A stretch of 64,000 nt of DNA from Ruegeria halocynthiae. GTDB lineage: Bacteria; Pseudomonadota; Alphaproteobacteria; Rhodobacterales; Rhodobacteraceae. Every line of letters begins with the position of its first letter. Position 1 is the stretch's first letter. The position numbers were made by a program, and so were the translations under genes. This document shows positions 53,651-62,585 of this stretch, piece by piece. The stretch spans positions 1 to 64,000 of the forward strand of contig NZ_JQEZ01000004.1 of the NCBI RefSeq assembly GCF_000743705.1, in the 5' to 3' direction. Under the pieces are notes generated by a model, which was given only the letters and a program-made list of their open reading frames with translations, did not search any database and was not told where the DNA came from.

Positions 53651-53674
53651 ACCGCAGGCAGGCTCGACCAACTT

Positions 53675-55231
53675 ATGACATTTTTTCGTGTGGCAGCGGC
53701 CGCACTGTTTTCGGCGACATGTGCGTCAGGCGTCAATGCGCAGGACATCACGCTGACCTCTCATGACGGCAAGGTCGAGGTCGCAGGCAATTTCTTGGGT
53801 TTCGACGGCGAGTTCTATCGCCTGGCCACCCAATTTGGCGAACTGACGGTCGACGGATCAGGGGTGGTCTGTGCGGGGCCCGCGTGCCCCAATCTAACGG
53901 ATTTCGTGGCCGAGATTCGTTTTTCCGGATCTTCTGTCATGGCCGAGAATGTACTGCCCGCCCTGATCGTGGGCTTTGCCGAGCAAGAGGGCCTGTCCGC
54001 CACGCCACAGCGCACCGGAACAGGGACGTGGCAGTATGAGTTGCGCCAAACCGGACGGGATGCGCCGTTGGGCAGGTTTTTCTTTGACATCGGCAACACG
54101 GCGCAGGGGTTTTCCGACCTGATCGCGGATCAGGCAGATATCGTCATGGCCCAGCGGGAAATCCGCCCGTCGGAACAAGAGGCGGCGCAAGACGCCGGGC
54201 ATGGAGATCTTTCGCAAGGACATCGATCCCGGGTCGTGGCATTGGATGCTTTGGTCCCGGTCGTGGCCCCCGACAATCCGGTGCGGCAGATTTCCCCCGC
54301 TGATCTGGCGCGGGTGTTTTCCGGCGACATCACGAATTGGACCGAACTGGATGGTCCGGACGCACCGATTTCCCTGCATCTGCCCGATGCCGGATCGGGG
54401 CTGGCCCAAGGGGTCGAGGATCAATTGCTTGGCCCTGCGGGTGTTCCCCTGTCGGATGACGTTGTTCGGCATGGGCGCAGCAGCGATCTGGTTCGGGATG
54501 TTGCCAATGACCCCTTTGCGATCGGTATCGCCAGCCAAACCGAGGCACACATGGCCCGCGCTTTGCCATTGGCGGGCGGGTGTGGTCACGCGCTGACCGC
54601 GACGCGGCAATCCATCAAGACCGAGGATTACCCTTTGACCGCGCCTATGTTCCTGTACTTGCCAGACCGGCGTCTGCCCCGCATTGCGCGGCAGTTTCTG
54701 GCCTATACTCAGGGTGCCCAGGCGCAGATGGCCGTTCGCAAGGCGGGCTTTGTCGATCAGGCCCCCGAGATGCTGCGTATCGGGTTGCAGGGCGATCGGC
54801 TGGCCAACGCCGTTGCATCCGGCGGCCCCGAGGTTGGCCTTGAGGAGCTGCAACGCATGGTCGAAACCCTGCGACCGCTGTCCCGCCTGTCCCTGTCCTT
54901 CCGGTTCGAGGCCGGTTCATCACGACCCGATGCGCAGTCGCGGGCAAACATCCGGCAACTGGCGCAGAAATTGGAATCCGGCACACTGGGCGCGCGCATG
55001 CTGACCTTTGTCGGGTTCAGTGACGGGGACGGGGCTGCCACCGCCAATGCCAAAATTGCCATGCTGCGGGCCAAAACGGTGCGCAACGCGGTTCTGGCGG
55101 CGGTTGAAACCGCGATACCCGACAGTGTCGAAATCACGGTCGACGCCTTTGGCGAAGCGATGCCCATGGCCTGCGATGACACGGAATGGGGCCGCAAGAC
55201 CAATCGCAGGGTCGAAGTCTGGGTGCAGTAG
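53675..55231 (+). CDS. Periplasmic PstS-like binding domain fused to OmpA-like domain
   Basis: 518 residues with a signal peptide (MTFFRVAAAALFSATCASGVNA). Residues 80-360 resemble phosphate-type periplasmic binding proteins ('IRFSGSSVMAENVLPALIVGFAEQEG', 'VVALDALVPVVAPDNPVRQISPADLARVFSGDITNWTELDG'). The C-terminal 120 residues form an OmpA/MotB peptidoglycan-binding domain ('LSLSFRFEAGSSRPDAQSRANIRQLAQKL' and 'FGEAMPMACDDTEWGRKTNRRVEVWV'). It probably holds a ligand sensor or scavenger at the cell wall. It converges on radC. Confidence 0.88.
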   Translation: MTFFRVAAAALFSATCASGVNAQDITLTSHDGKVEVAGNFLGFDGEFYRLATQFGELTVDGSGVVCAGPACPNLTDFVAEIRFSGSSVMAENVLPALIVGFAEQEGLSATPQRTGTGTWQYELRQTGRDAPLGRFFFDIGNTAQGFSDLIADQADIVMAQREIRPSEQEAAQDAGHGDLSQGHRSRVVALDALVPVVAPDNPVRQISPADLARVFSGDITNWTELDGPDAPISLHLPDAGSGLAQGVEDQLLGPAGVPLSDDVVRHGRSSDLVRDVANDPFAIGIASQTEAHMARALPLAGGCGHALTATRQSIKTEDYPLTAPMFLYLPDRRLPRIARQFLAYTQGAQAQMAVRKAGFVDQAPEMLRIGLQGDRLANAVASGGPEVGLEELQRMVETLRPLSRLSLSFRFEAGSSRPDAQSRANIRQLAQKLESGTLGARMLTFVGFSDGDGAATANAKIAMLRAKTVRNAVLAAVETAIPDSVEITVDAFGEAMPMACDDTEWGRKTNRRVEVWVQ

Positions 55232-55234
55232 TGG

Positions 55235-55990
55235 TTACAGATAACCTTCGGACCGAAAGCTCAGCTCGGTTGATTTGCCGATGATCAGATGATCGTGCAA
55301 CGTCAACCCCAGCGCGGTGCAGGCATCCTGAATCCGGTTGGTCATGTCGATATCCGATTGCGACGGGGTCGGGTCGCCCGACGGGTGGTTGTGCACCACA
55401 ATCAGGGCCGAGGCATTCAATTCCAACGCCCGTTTGGCGACCTCGCGCGGGTAGACGGGCACGTGATCGACGGTGCCCTTGGCCTGTTCCTCATCCGCGA
55501 TCAGCACGTTTTTGCGGTCCAGGTAGAACACCCGGAACTGCTCAGTCTCGCGATGCGCCATCGTTGTATGGCAATAGTCCAGCAAAGCGTCCCAGCCCGA
55601 GATTACATGCCGCTGCATCACCCGCGCGCGGGCCATGCGGTGGGCGCAGGCTTCAAGGATTTTCAGATCGGTGATCACCGTATCGCCCACGCCCTTGATC
55701 TGACGCAGCCGATCCTCGGGCGCGGTCAGCACGCGGTTGAAATCGCCAAACGTATCCATCAGCGCCCGCGCCAGCGGCTTCACATCCTGCCGGGGAATGG
55801 AACGGAACAGGACCAGCTCCAGCAGCTCATAATCCGGCATGGCCGCAGACCCGCCGGACATGAACCTTTCGCGCAGGCGTTTGCGGTGGTCCTTGATGTA
55901 AGACGGCAGCCGCCCCGACGGCAGCGGCGCAACCGGGGCTTCATCACTTTCAAACAGCATCGGGGCTTCGGCAAAGGCATTCTGAGTCAT
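55235..55990 (-). CDS. radC: RadC family JAMM-domain protein
   Basis: 251 residues. An N-terminal helix-hairpin-helix part ('MPDYELLELVLFRSIPRQDVKPLARALMDTFGDF...LRQIKGVGDTVITDLKILEACAHRMARA') precedes the JAMM/MPN+ domain with 'LIVVHNHPSGDPTPSQSD'. The biochemical role of RadC is unsettled. It serves here as the intact reference for the truncated RadC fragment at 14157-14648. Confidence 0.93.
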   Translation of the reverse strand: MTQNAFAEAPMLFESDEAPVAPLPSGRLPSYIKDHRKRLRERFMSGGSAAMPDYELLELVLFRSIPRQDVKPLARALMDTFGDFNRVLTAPEDRLRQIKGVGDTVITDLKILEACAHRMARARVMQRHVISGWDALLDYCHTTMAHRETEQFRVFYLDRKNVLIADEEQAKGTVDHVPVYPREVAKRALELNASALIVVHNHPSGDPTPSQSDIDMTNRIQDACTALGLTLHDHLIIGKSTELSFRSEGYL

Positions 55991-56025
55991 GCGCCCAGAC
56001 TGGCGCAGAATCGGTTTCCGAAAGG

Positions 56026-56760
56026 TTAATGCGTTTCACCCGCCATGCGGGCGGTGGCGCGGCGGATGATCAGGTGCAGCAGAACCGAAAACACGCCCAG
56101 CGTCAGCATCGCCGCAAACATCAGATCGGTTTTGGCGCGGCCATTGGCCAGCAGCATCAGGTATCCCAACCCTTGCGAGGACCCGACCCATTCGCCAATC
56201 ACCGCCCCGATGGGCGCATAAACAGCGGCCAGCCGCAGACCCGAGGCCAGCGACGGCAGCGCAGCGGGAATGCGGATATGCCACAGCACCGCGCGCGGGC
56301 TGGCCTGCATGGTGCGGGCCAGATCAAGATAGCCGGTGGGCGTACGCATCAGCCCGTCGAAAAAGGACGAGGTGATCGGGAAATAGATGATCAGCACCGC
56401 CATCGCTACTTTGGACCACAGCCCATAACCCAGCCACAGGGTCAGCAGCGGCGCCAGTGCAAAGACCGGCAGCGCCTGTGTGAACACCAGCATCGGCTGC
56501 ACCAGAACCCGCGCGGCCCGCGAATTGGCCAGTTGCAGGGCGGTGATCACACCCAAAATCGTGCCGCAGGCCAGGCCGATCACAACCTCGACCGCCGTAA
56601 TCCACGTGTGTTCGGCAATCAGCCAGCGGTTTTGCCACCAGGTTTCCGCCACCAGCGCAGGCCCCGGCAGGATGAACTTGGGCAGGCCCGTCAGCGACAC
56701 GATTGCCTGCCAGACCGCCAGCGCAAACAGGGTGGCGGCAAGGGGTGACAGGATTTTCAT
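56026..56760 (-). CDS. ABC permease of a pyrimidine/thiamin-precursor importer (ThiX-like)
   Basis: 244 residues, about six helices, with the EAA loop 'MQASPRAVLWHIRIPAALPSLASGLRLAAVYAPIGAVIGEWVGSSQGLG' typical of SsuC/ThiX permeases. It is the last gene of the riboswitch-controlled thiamin operon and overlaps the ATPase gene by 4 nt. With the NMT1-type binding protein it should import thiamin breakdown pyrimidines. Confidence 0.88.
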   Translation of the reverse strand: MKILSPLAATLFALAVWQAIVSLTGLPKFILPGPALVAETWWQNRWLIAEHTWITAVEVVIGLACGTILGVITALQLANSRAARVLVQPMLVFTQALPVFALAPLLTLWLGYGLWSKVAMAVLIIYFPITSSFFDGLMRTPTGYLDLARTMQASPRAVLWHIRIPAALPSLASGLRLAAVYAPIGAVIGEWVGSSQGLGYLMLLANGRAKTDLMFAAMLTLGVFSVLLHLIIRRATARMAGETH

Positions 56761-57485
56761 GCCGCTTCCTCTCGCAACATCCGCAGCAGCGATCCCTGCG
56801 TTTCCAGCGTTTCCAGATCGTCCACCCTGCGCGGCGCGGGGGCGTGCGGCGGTTGGCAGGGCGTCAGGCCGTGTTGCGTCATGACATGGATCGCCTGCCC
56901 CAGCCGCGCGGCCTCGGCCGGGTCATGGGTGACCAGCAGGACAGTGCGGCCCTGCAACGCCTCGGCCGCCAGATCCTGCATATCGGCGCGGGTGCGGGCG
57001 TCGAGCGCCGAAAACGGCTCATCCAGCAGAACGATAGGGCGATCTTCCATCAGCGTGCGGGCCAGCGCCACGCGTTGACGCTGCCCGCCGGACAACTCGG
57101 ATGGCTTTTTGCCAATATGATCCTGCAGCCGCATCCGCCCGATCAGGCGGTCGCGGCGCGCAAGATCGGGTTTTTCGCCGCGCAATCGCGCGCCCAGCGT
57201 GATGTTTTGCGCCACGGTGGCCCAGGGCAGCAACAGATCGTCCTGCGCCATATAGGCGACACGGTCAGTAACCGGCTGCCCGTCGCTGGCGCTGATGTCA
57301 CCGGCAAAGGTGGCTCCGGTGTCCAGCCCCGCGATCAGGCGCAGAACGGTGGTTTTTCCCACGCCCGATCCGCCCAGCAAACAGGTCCACTGCCCCGCCC
57401 CAAGGGTCAGGGTCAACGGCGCAAACAAGCTTGTGCCGTCAATCGTGGCCGAGCCGCTGACGATCAGGTCGGGCGCGGGGGTCAT
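56757..57485 (-). CDS. ABC ATPase of the thiamin-precursor importer (ThiZ-like)
   Basis: 242 residues: Walker A 'GGSGVGKTTVLRLIAG', signature 'LSGGQRQRVALARTL', Walker B 'IVLLDEPFSALD', switch His 'LVTHDPAEA'. It overlaps tenA and the permease by 4 nt each. Family and position support the assignment. Confidence 0.9.
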   Translation of the reverse strand: MTPAPDLIVSGSATIDGTSLFAPLTLTLGAGQWTCLLGGSGVGKTTVLRLIAGLDTGATFAGDISASDGQPVTDRVAYMAQDDLLLPWATVAQNITLGARLRGEKPDLARRDRLIGRMRLQDHIGKKPSELSGGQRQRVALARTLMEDRPIVLLDEPFSALDARTRADMQDLAAEALQGRTVLLVTHDPAEAARLGQAIHVMTQHGLTPCQPPHAPAPRRVDDLETLETQGSLLRMLREEAA

Positions 57486-58159
57486 GGGGTCAGGCCCATC
57501 TGCCAGAAATTGACCTCAAGCTCGGTCGCGGTGCGGAAGGTCTTGCAGAGGTCAGCCCATACTGGAAGCGCATCATAATTCTCTCCCAGTCGCCGGATAA
57601 GCGCGCCATCCAGCAACGCGCCGATATTGTGGCAATGACTCTGATACTGTTCGCCTGCATAGGTGTCGATCCAGGGGCGGTAAGTTTCCGATGTCGCCTC
57701 TTGCGCCAATCGCGATCCGATCTCGGCATAGCCGACAACGCAGGGCAACAGCGCCGCAAGCAGGCTCAGGTAATCCCCCGAATACCCGGATTCGAGAACA
57801 AAGCGAGTATAGGCAAGGTTTTCGGGCCGCTCGGGCGTGGCAAACAGCTCTTCCCGGGTAATGCCTTCCTCGGCGCAAACGCCTACATGCAGCATCATCT
57901 CTTCATGCAACAGCCCGTTAACCGTGGCAGAGGCAACCTGCATCTCGTCATGCGTCTGCGCCTTGACCACTGCCAACGCCCAGGCGCGCGAGAAATGGGT
58001 CAGGAACACATAATCCTGACGCAGATAATGCAGGAACGCCGCACGCGGCAGGGTGCCATCCTTGAGCCCTTCGACAAAGGTGTGGCGGGTGTAATCCCCC
58101 CACGGCCCCTGCGCCGCATCCCGCATCAGCGCGAAGGCTTTGCCGTAATCGCTGCTCAT
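57482..58159 (-). CDS. tenA: Aminopyrimidine aminohydrolase TenA (thiaminase II), cysteine class
   Basis: 225 residues. Active-site residues match TenA_C: Cys in 'ALLPCVVGYAEIG', Glu in 'RTATELEVNFWQMG', Asp in 'YLRQDYVFL'. TenA deaminates the pyrimidine released from degraded thiamin to HMP, which ThiD then phosphorylates. It overlaps the binding-protein gene (ATGA), so import and processing are coupled. Confidence 0.93.
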   Translation of the reverse strand: MSSDYGKAFALMRDAAQGPWGDYTRHTFVEGLKDGTLPRAAFLHYLRQDYVFLTHFSRAWALAVVKAQTHDEMQVASATVNGLLHEEMMLHVGVCAEEGITREELFATPERPENLAYTRFVLESGYSGDYLSLLAALLPCVVGYAEIGSRLAQEATSETYRPWIDTYAGEQYQSHCHNIGALLDGALIRRLGENYDALPVWADLCKTFRTATELEVNFWQMGLTP

Positions 58160-59091
58160 TGTGCGGTCACGTCGATGGCGATGTCGCTGACAGGCTTGAT
58201 GCTGTCGATCATGCCGCTGTCTTTCAGGAACGCCTCGAACCTTGCATAGCGACCTGCCTCAAGACCTGCTGGGCGCAGGGCGAACCGGGGCAGCGTATCG
58301 ACCCAGGCGCGGGCGTTCAGCTCGTCCTGCAGCTCGGGCGACGTGGCCGAGAAGATTTCCCAGCTTTTTTCCGGGTTGTTGACGATATATTGCGTGGCCT
58401 TTTCGGTTGCGGCCAAAAAGCGGATGACCTTGTCGATATCCATCGTGTCGGGGTTGGCGACATAGATCAATTCGTCATACGCGGGCACGCCTTCCTCCTC
58501 GATATAGAAACAGGTGCCGGGCGCGCCTTCGATATCCATCTGGTTCAGCTCGAAATTGCGATAGGCCCCGATCACCGCGTCGACCTGACCGGACATCAGC
58601 GAGGGCGAGAGCGAGAAGTTCACGTTGATCAGCTCAACCTCATCCAGTTTCACGTCGTATTTGCCCAGAACGGTGGTCAGAACGGCCTCTTCCACGCCAG
58701 CGACGGAAAAGCCGATTTTCTTGCCCTTCAGATCGGCGGGCGATTTGATCGGGCCGTCCTTGAGGACCAGCAGGCAGTTCAGCGGGGTGGCAACCAGCGT
58801 ACCCACACGTTTCAGCGGCAGGCCTTCGTGGATTTGCAGGTGCAGCTGCGGCTGATAGGACACCGCCAGATCGGCCTGACCAGCAGCCACAAGGCGCGGC
58901 GGGGCCGAGGGGTCAGCAGGCGGGACGATTTCAACCTCAAGCCCCCGCTCGGCGAAATACCCGTTTTCCTGCGCCACGATGATGGGGCCGTGATCGGGGT
59001 TGATGAACCAGTCCAGCAGCACGGTCATCTTGTCTTCGGCCCAGGCGGGCGCAGCGGCCAGCAGGGCGATGGCTGTGATCAGTTTCTTCAT
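58156..59091 (-). CDS. NMT1/THI5-type periplasmic binding protein (ThiY-like)
   Basis: 311 residues from ATG 59091, giving a signal peptide (MKKLITAIALLAAAPAWA). 'LDWFINPDHGPIIVAQENGYFAERGLEVEIVPPADPSAPPRLVAAGQADLAVSYQPQLHLQIHEGLPLKRVGTLVATPLNCLLVL' is the NMT1/THI5-like fold that binds formylaminopyrimidine in ThiY. Its gene follows thiF by 19 nt and overlaps tenA. It supplies the importer made by the two next genes. Confidence 0.92.
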   Translation of the reverse strand: MKKLITAIALLAAAPAWAEDKMTVLLDWFINPDHGPIIVAQENGYFAERGLEVEIVPPADPSAPPRLVAAGQADLAVSYQPQLHLQIHEGLPLKRVGTLVATPLNCLLVLKDGPIKSPADLKGKKIGFSVAGVEEAVLTTVLGKYDVKLDEVELINVNFSLSPSLMSGQVDAVIGAYRNFELNQMDIEGAPGTCFYIEEEGVPAYDELIYVANPDTMDIDKVIRFLAATEKATQYIVNNPEKSWEIFSATSPELQDELNARAWVDTLPRFALRPAGLEAGRYARFEAFLKDSGMIDSIKPVSDIAIDVTAQ

Positions 59092-59110
59092 GTCTCGCGG
59101 TTCCTTCTGT

Positions 59111-60073
59111 TCACGAGGTTGAGGCCGCGACGAGGACAATCTCGCCCGGCCAATCCGGTTTAACCTGTTCCGCCGTGCGCCAGGCCCGCAGGCCGGTTGC
59201 ACAGCAAAGAGCCAGTCTTTGGCCCGCATCAGGCTCTGATTTCAGGGTGTCAGGCGCGATGCGACGCGCGGTGGGGTGGATCGGGTCAGGGGCCTCATCA
59301 ACGCTGCGCAGTTCGACGATCAGATCGTCTGATGTCAGCTGCGCGGGCGCGACAAAGGGGAAATACTGGCCCGGTTCCGGCGCGTCGTCGAACCGAAAGC
59401 TGCTGCTGCGGCAGGTCTGCGCGTCGAATTGCACCATCTGGCCCAGCGGCGACGGGTCAAACCCAAGCAGCACGCCCAGCGCCATCTGCGCCTGCATTGC
59501 GCCCAGCATCCCGACCACCGGTCCCAGCACCCCCGCGGTGGCGCAGCTGGCACCGCTGTCGGGGGCATCGGGAAACACCGCGCGCAAAGATGGCGCACCG
59601 CCGCAGAACCCGCCGACATAGCCCGACAGCCCAAGGGCCGAGGCGCTGATCAGCGGTGTGTTTTGATCGCGGCAGATATCGGAGAGGGTATAGCTGACCG
59701 CATAGCTGTCGGCACAATCCAGAACCAGATCGACCCCTGCCACCAATTCCGGCGCATTTTTGTTTGTTAGAGACTGAATGCGCGCGTCAATTTTGACATC
59801 ACCATTCAGCTCAGCACAGCGCCGCGCAGCAATCTGCGCCTTGGGTTGACCGCAATCCCGTTCCGAAAACAGCGTCTGGCGATGCAGGTTCGACAGGGCA
59901 ACGTCATCCCCATCCACAAGAGTCAGATGACCAACCCCTGCCCCGGCCAGCAGCGGCAACGCCGGTGCCGCCAGGCCGCCGACACCCACCACCAGAACGC
60001 GGGCAGTGGTCAGGCGGGCCTGACCTTCCGCGCCGACCTGCGGCAGGATCATCTGGCGGGCATAGCGGCTCAT
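59111..60073 (-). CDS. thiF: ThiF/MoeB-family adenylyltransferase with C-terminal rhodanese-like domain
   Basis: 320 residues from ATG 60073 (ATGA overlap with the thiE stop). Residues 1-230 form the E1-like adenylation domain: 'YARQMILPQVG', 'VVGVGGLAAPALPLLAGAGVGHLTLVDGDDVALSNLHRQTLF', 'DCADSY'. The C-terminal part (about 250-315) is rhodanese-like with 'CCATGLRAWRTAEQV'. It adenylates and thiolates the ThiS C-terminus. The paired CxxC zinc site usual in ThiF/MoeB is not visible. Confidence 0.9.
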   Translation of the reverse strand: MSRYARQMILPQVGAEGQARLTTARVLVVGVGGLAAPALPLLAGAGVGHLTLVDGDDVALSNLHRQTLFSERDCGQPKAQIAARRCAELNGDVKIDARIQSLTNKNAPELVAGVDLVLDCADSYAVSYTLSDICRDQNTPLISASALGLSGYVGGFCGGAPSLRAVFPDAPDSGASCATAGVLGPVVGMLGAMQAQMALGVLLGFDPSPLGQMVQFDAQTCRSSSFRFDDAPEPGQYFPFVAPAQLTSDDLIVELRSVDEAPDPIHPTARRIAPDTLKSEPDAGQRLALCCATGLRAWRTAEQVKPDWPGEIVLVAASTS

Positions 60074-60666
60074 CGCGTGGCCTCGATCCATTCACGCACG
60101 CGGCCTTCGGGGTCGGCGTTCAGGGTGATGTCTGTCACGGCCGAGACGATATCGGCCCCCGCCTGCAACACGCCCGGCGCGCGTTCAACGCTCATCCCGC
60201 CGATGCCGACCAGAGGGATCGCGCCGACGCGGGCCTTCCATTCGGTGACCCGGGGCAGGCCCTGTTGGTGCCATTTCATCTTTTTCAGGATGGTCGGATA
60301 GACCGGCCCCAGTGCCACATAATCCGGGTCCATCGCCAGAACCCGCTCCAACTCTTCCTCATCATGAGTTGAGACGCCCAGCTTCAGCCCCGCCTTGCGG
60401 ATGGCTTTCAGATCGGCCTCGTCCAGATCTTCCTGTCCCAGATGAACCCAGTCGCAGCCCGCGTCGATGGCCTGCTGCCAATGGTCGTTGATCACCAGAA
60501 CCGCGCCACGGTCCCGGCAGAGGTCACGCGAAGTGGCGATCTGATCCCGCACCACCGCGTCGGGCTGATCCTTGATCCGCAATTGCACCAACTTCACACC
60601 CAGGGGCAGCATCCGCCGCAACCAGTCCGAGTGGTCGAAGATCGGGTAAAAGCGATCCAGTGTCAT
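60070..60666 (-). CDS. thiE: Thiamin phosphate synthase
   Basis: 198 residues, TIM-barrel fold with '[12 protein letters not shown]', '[24 protein letters not shown]', 'GVSTHDEEE', '[10 protein letters not shown]' and '[10 protein letters not shown]'. It joins HMP-diphosphate and the thiazole carboxy-phosphate to form thiamin phosphate. Its ATG overlaps the thiG stop. Confidence 0.95.
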   Translation of the reverse strand: MTLDRFYPIFDHSDWLRRMLPLGVKLVQLRIKDQPDAVVRDQIATSRDLCRDRGAVLVINDHWQQAIDAGCDWVHLGQEDLDEADLKAIRKAGLKLGVSTHDEEELERVLAMDPDYVALGPVYPTILKKMKWHQQGLPRVTEWKARVGAIPLVGIGGMSVERAPGVLQAGADIVSAVTDITLNADPEGRVREWIEATR

Positions 60667-61427
60667 GACAAAAACGCCTTTCCGATCACAGGAGTCGAAG
60701 GTTCGGCCATATCGCGCGCCTCAATCGGGTCAGCCTGATGGGCCAGTTGCCCGGCCTGAATCGCCAGCATCATCGCCCGCGCCATCGCCGCCGGATCCCC
60801 CGCACGGGCAACAGCGGTGTTGAGCAGAACAGCGTCATATCCCAATTCCATCGCCTGCGCGGCATGGCTGGGCAGGCCGACGCCCGCGTCGATCACCAAT
60901 GGCACCTCCGGGAACTCGGCCCGCATCGCGCGCAGGGCATAGGTGTTGTTCAAACCGCGCCCCGACCCGATCGGTGCGCCCCAGGGCATCAGAACCTCAC
61001 ACCCCGCGCCCAATAGACGTTCGCCGACGATCAGATCGTCGGTGGTATAGGGGAAGACCTGAAACCCGTCCTCGGTCAGGATGCGCGCGGTCTCGACCAA
61101 TTGGAACACATCCGGTTGCAGGCTGTCGGTATGGCCGATCAGTTCCAGCTTGACCCATTTGGTGTCAAACACCTCACGCGCCATATGGGCGGTGGTTACC
61201 GCCTCTTTCACCGTGTGACACCCTGCGGTGTTGGGCAGGATCAGCGCGCCCAGATCGCGGATCATCTGCCAGAACGCCTGACCGGCACCGGATTCGCGCC
61301 GCAATGACACGGTAGCGACACCTGCGCCACTGTCGCGAAAGGCGCGTTCCAGAATGGCCGGGCTGGGATATTGCGCCGTGCCCAGCATCAGCGGGTTGGG
61401 CAATTCGGTGCCATAAAACGTCTTCAT
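60663..61427 (-). CDS. thiG: Thiazole synthase
   Basis: 254 residues. The Schiff-base lysine is in '[16 protein letters not shown]', and the phosphate loops '[36 protein letters not shown]' and '[37 protein letters not shown]' are conserved. It builds the thiazole ring from deoxyxylulose phosphate, thiocarboxylated ThiS and dehydroglycine supplied by ThiO. Confidence 0.95.
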   Translation of the reverse strand: MKTFYGTELPNPLMLGTAQYPSPAILERAFRDSGAGVATVSLRRESGAGQAFWQMIRDLGALILPNTAGCHTVKEAVTTAHMAREVFDTKWVKLELIGHTDSLQPDVFQLVETARILTEDGFQVFPYTTDDLIVGERLLGAGCEVLMPWGAPIGSGRGLNNTYALRAMRAEFPEVPLVIDAGVGLPSHAAQAMELGYDAVLLNTAVARAGDPAAMARAMMLAIQAGQLAHQADPIEARDMAEPSTPVIGKAFLS

Positions 61428-61429
61428 CC

Positions 61430-61624
61430 TCAGCCCCCCTGCATCGGCGACAGGATTTCCACCCGATCGCCTTCATTCAATGTGCACCCACTGCGCAGGC
61501 TTGAGGGCACAAATTCCTCATTCACGGCGGTGGCGACACGCCCGGTAAAGCCACATTCTGCCAGCAGATCAGTCAGGGTTGTCGCCTGCACCTGACGGGG
61601 TTCACCATTAAGCACGATCTTCAT
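61430..61624 (-). CDS. thiS: Sulfur-carrier protein ThiS
   Basis: 64 residues of the beta-grasp fold, starting [13 protein letters not shown] and ending in the required Gly-Gly ('ILSPMQGG'). The start at 61624 lies within the end of thiO (17-nt overlap). A longer frame to 61816 is an artefact of reading thiO out of frame. Confidence 0.95.
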   Translation of the reverse strand: MKIVLNGEPRQVQATTLTDLLAECGFTGRVATAVNEEFVPSSLRSGCTLNEGDRVEILSPMQGG

Positions 61625-62585
61625 CGACCAACTCCGAATGTTTGTTGTCCAGCGCCAGATCCGCCACGCCCTGCGCCAAAGCCGGGGCCAGAAGGTAACC
61701 GTGGCGATACAGCCCGTTGGCATAGATCGTGTGCCCCAACCGCCGGATACGTGGCAGGTTATCGGGAAAAGCCGGGCGCAGATCGACGCCGATCTCCAGC
61801 ACCTCGGCCTCGCCAAAGGCCGGGTTCAGCGCATAGGCTGCGCTGAGCAGTTCCAGCATCGAACGGGCGGTGATGCGGCTGCTGTCCTCGGATTCGATCA
61901 TCGTCGCGCCCAGCATATAGACGCCGTCACCGCGCGGCACGATGTAAAGCGGCATACGCGGATGCAGCAGGCGCACGGGCCGGGTCAGCGTCACATCCGG
62001 ACAACGGATCACCAGCATCTCACCTTTGACACCGCGCAGGTCGTGCAGCACTTCGCGGGCATGAAGGCCCCGGCAATCTATGGCATTCTCAAGCCGGGGC
62101 GGAGCGAGTTTCTGGTGGAACACAACACCCTGATCGCACAGCTGGCGATGCAGGTCGCGCAGCGCTTGCCGCGGGTCCAGATGAGCCTCAGCTTCGAACA
62201 ACAGTCCTTTGCTGAAGCTATTCAGATCAGGCTCTAATTCAGTAATTTTGGGGCCATTGACGTCAACCAACCCCTCAGTACGCCGCGCAAATCGGCGCAA
62301 ATCCGGCAGGTCACGTGAATTGGCCACAACCAAAGTCCCGCGCCGGTGCACCCGAGTGCGCCCGGCCCACCAGTCAATTGCGTTCTGCCCCAGCCGCAGC
62401 ACCGGTTCTTCGGCGTTCTCAAACTCACACCACGGGGCAAGCATACCGCCCGCCCACCAGGAACACCCATGCGGGCCGGGCGGTCCACCGGGGTCAAACA
62501 CCTGCACCTTTGCCCCGCGCGCCACCAGCTCCGAGGCCACAGCCAAACCGGCAACGCCAGCACCTATGACGGACCAGACCGTCAC
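61608..62585 (-). CDS. thiO: Glycine oxidase ThiO
   Basis: 325 residues from GTG 62585, chosen because it forms a GTGA overlap with the thiD stop; a TTG three codons earlier would also read in frame. FAD-binding 'VIGAGVAGLAVASELVARGAKVQVFD', then 'WWAGGMLAPWCE' and 'GDGVYMLGATMIESED'. It oxidises glycine to dehydroglycine for ThiG, an oxygen-dependent route, fitting an aerobic marine bacterium. Confidence 0.92.
   Translation of the reverse strand: MTVWSVIGAGVAGLAVASELVARGAKVQVFDPGGPPGPHGCSWWAGGMLAPWCEFENAEEPVLRLGQNAIDWWAGRTRVHRRGTLVVANSRDLPDLRRFARRTEGLVDVNGPKITELEPDLNSFSKGLLFEAEAHLDPRQALRDLHRQLCDQGVVFHQKLAPPRLENAIDCRGLHAREVLHDLRGVKGEMLVIRCPDVTLTRPVRLLHPRMPLYIVPRGDGVYMLGATMIESEDSSRITARSMLELLSAAYALNPAFGEAEVLEIGVDLRPAFPDNLPRIRRLGHTIYANGLYRHGYLLAPALAQGVADLALDNKHSELVDEDRA

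Noticed and set aside
58159..59163. Plus-strand frame of 334 codons over the NMT1-type binding protein
   Set aside because: Exact antisense of a protein with signal peptide and clear family motifs.
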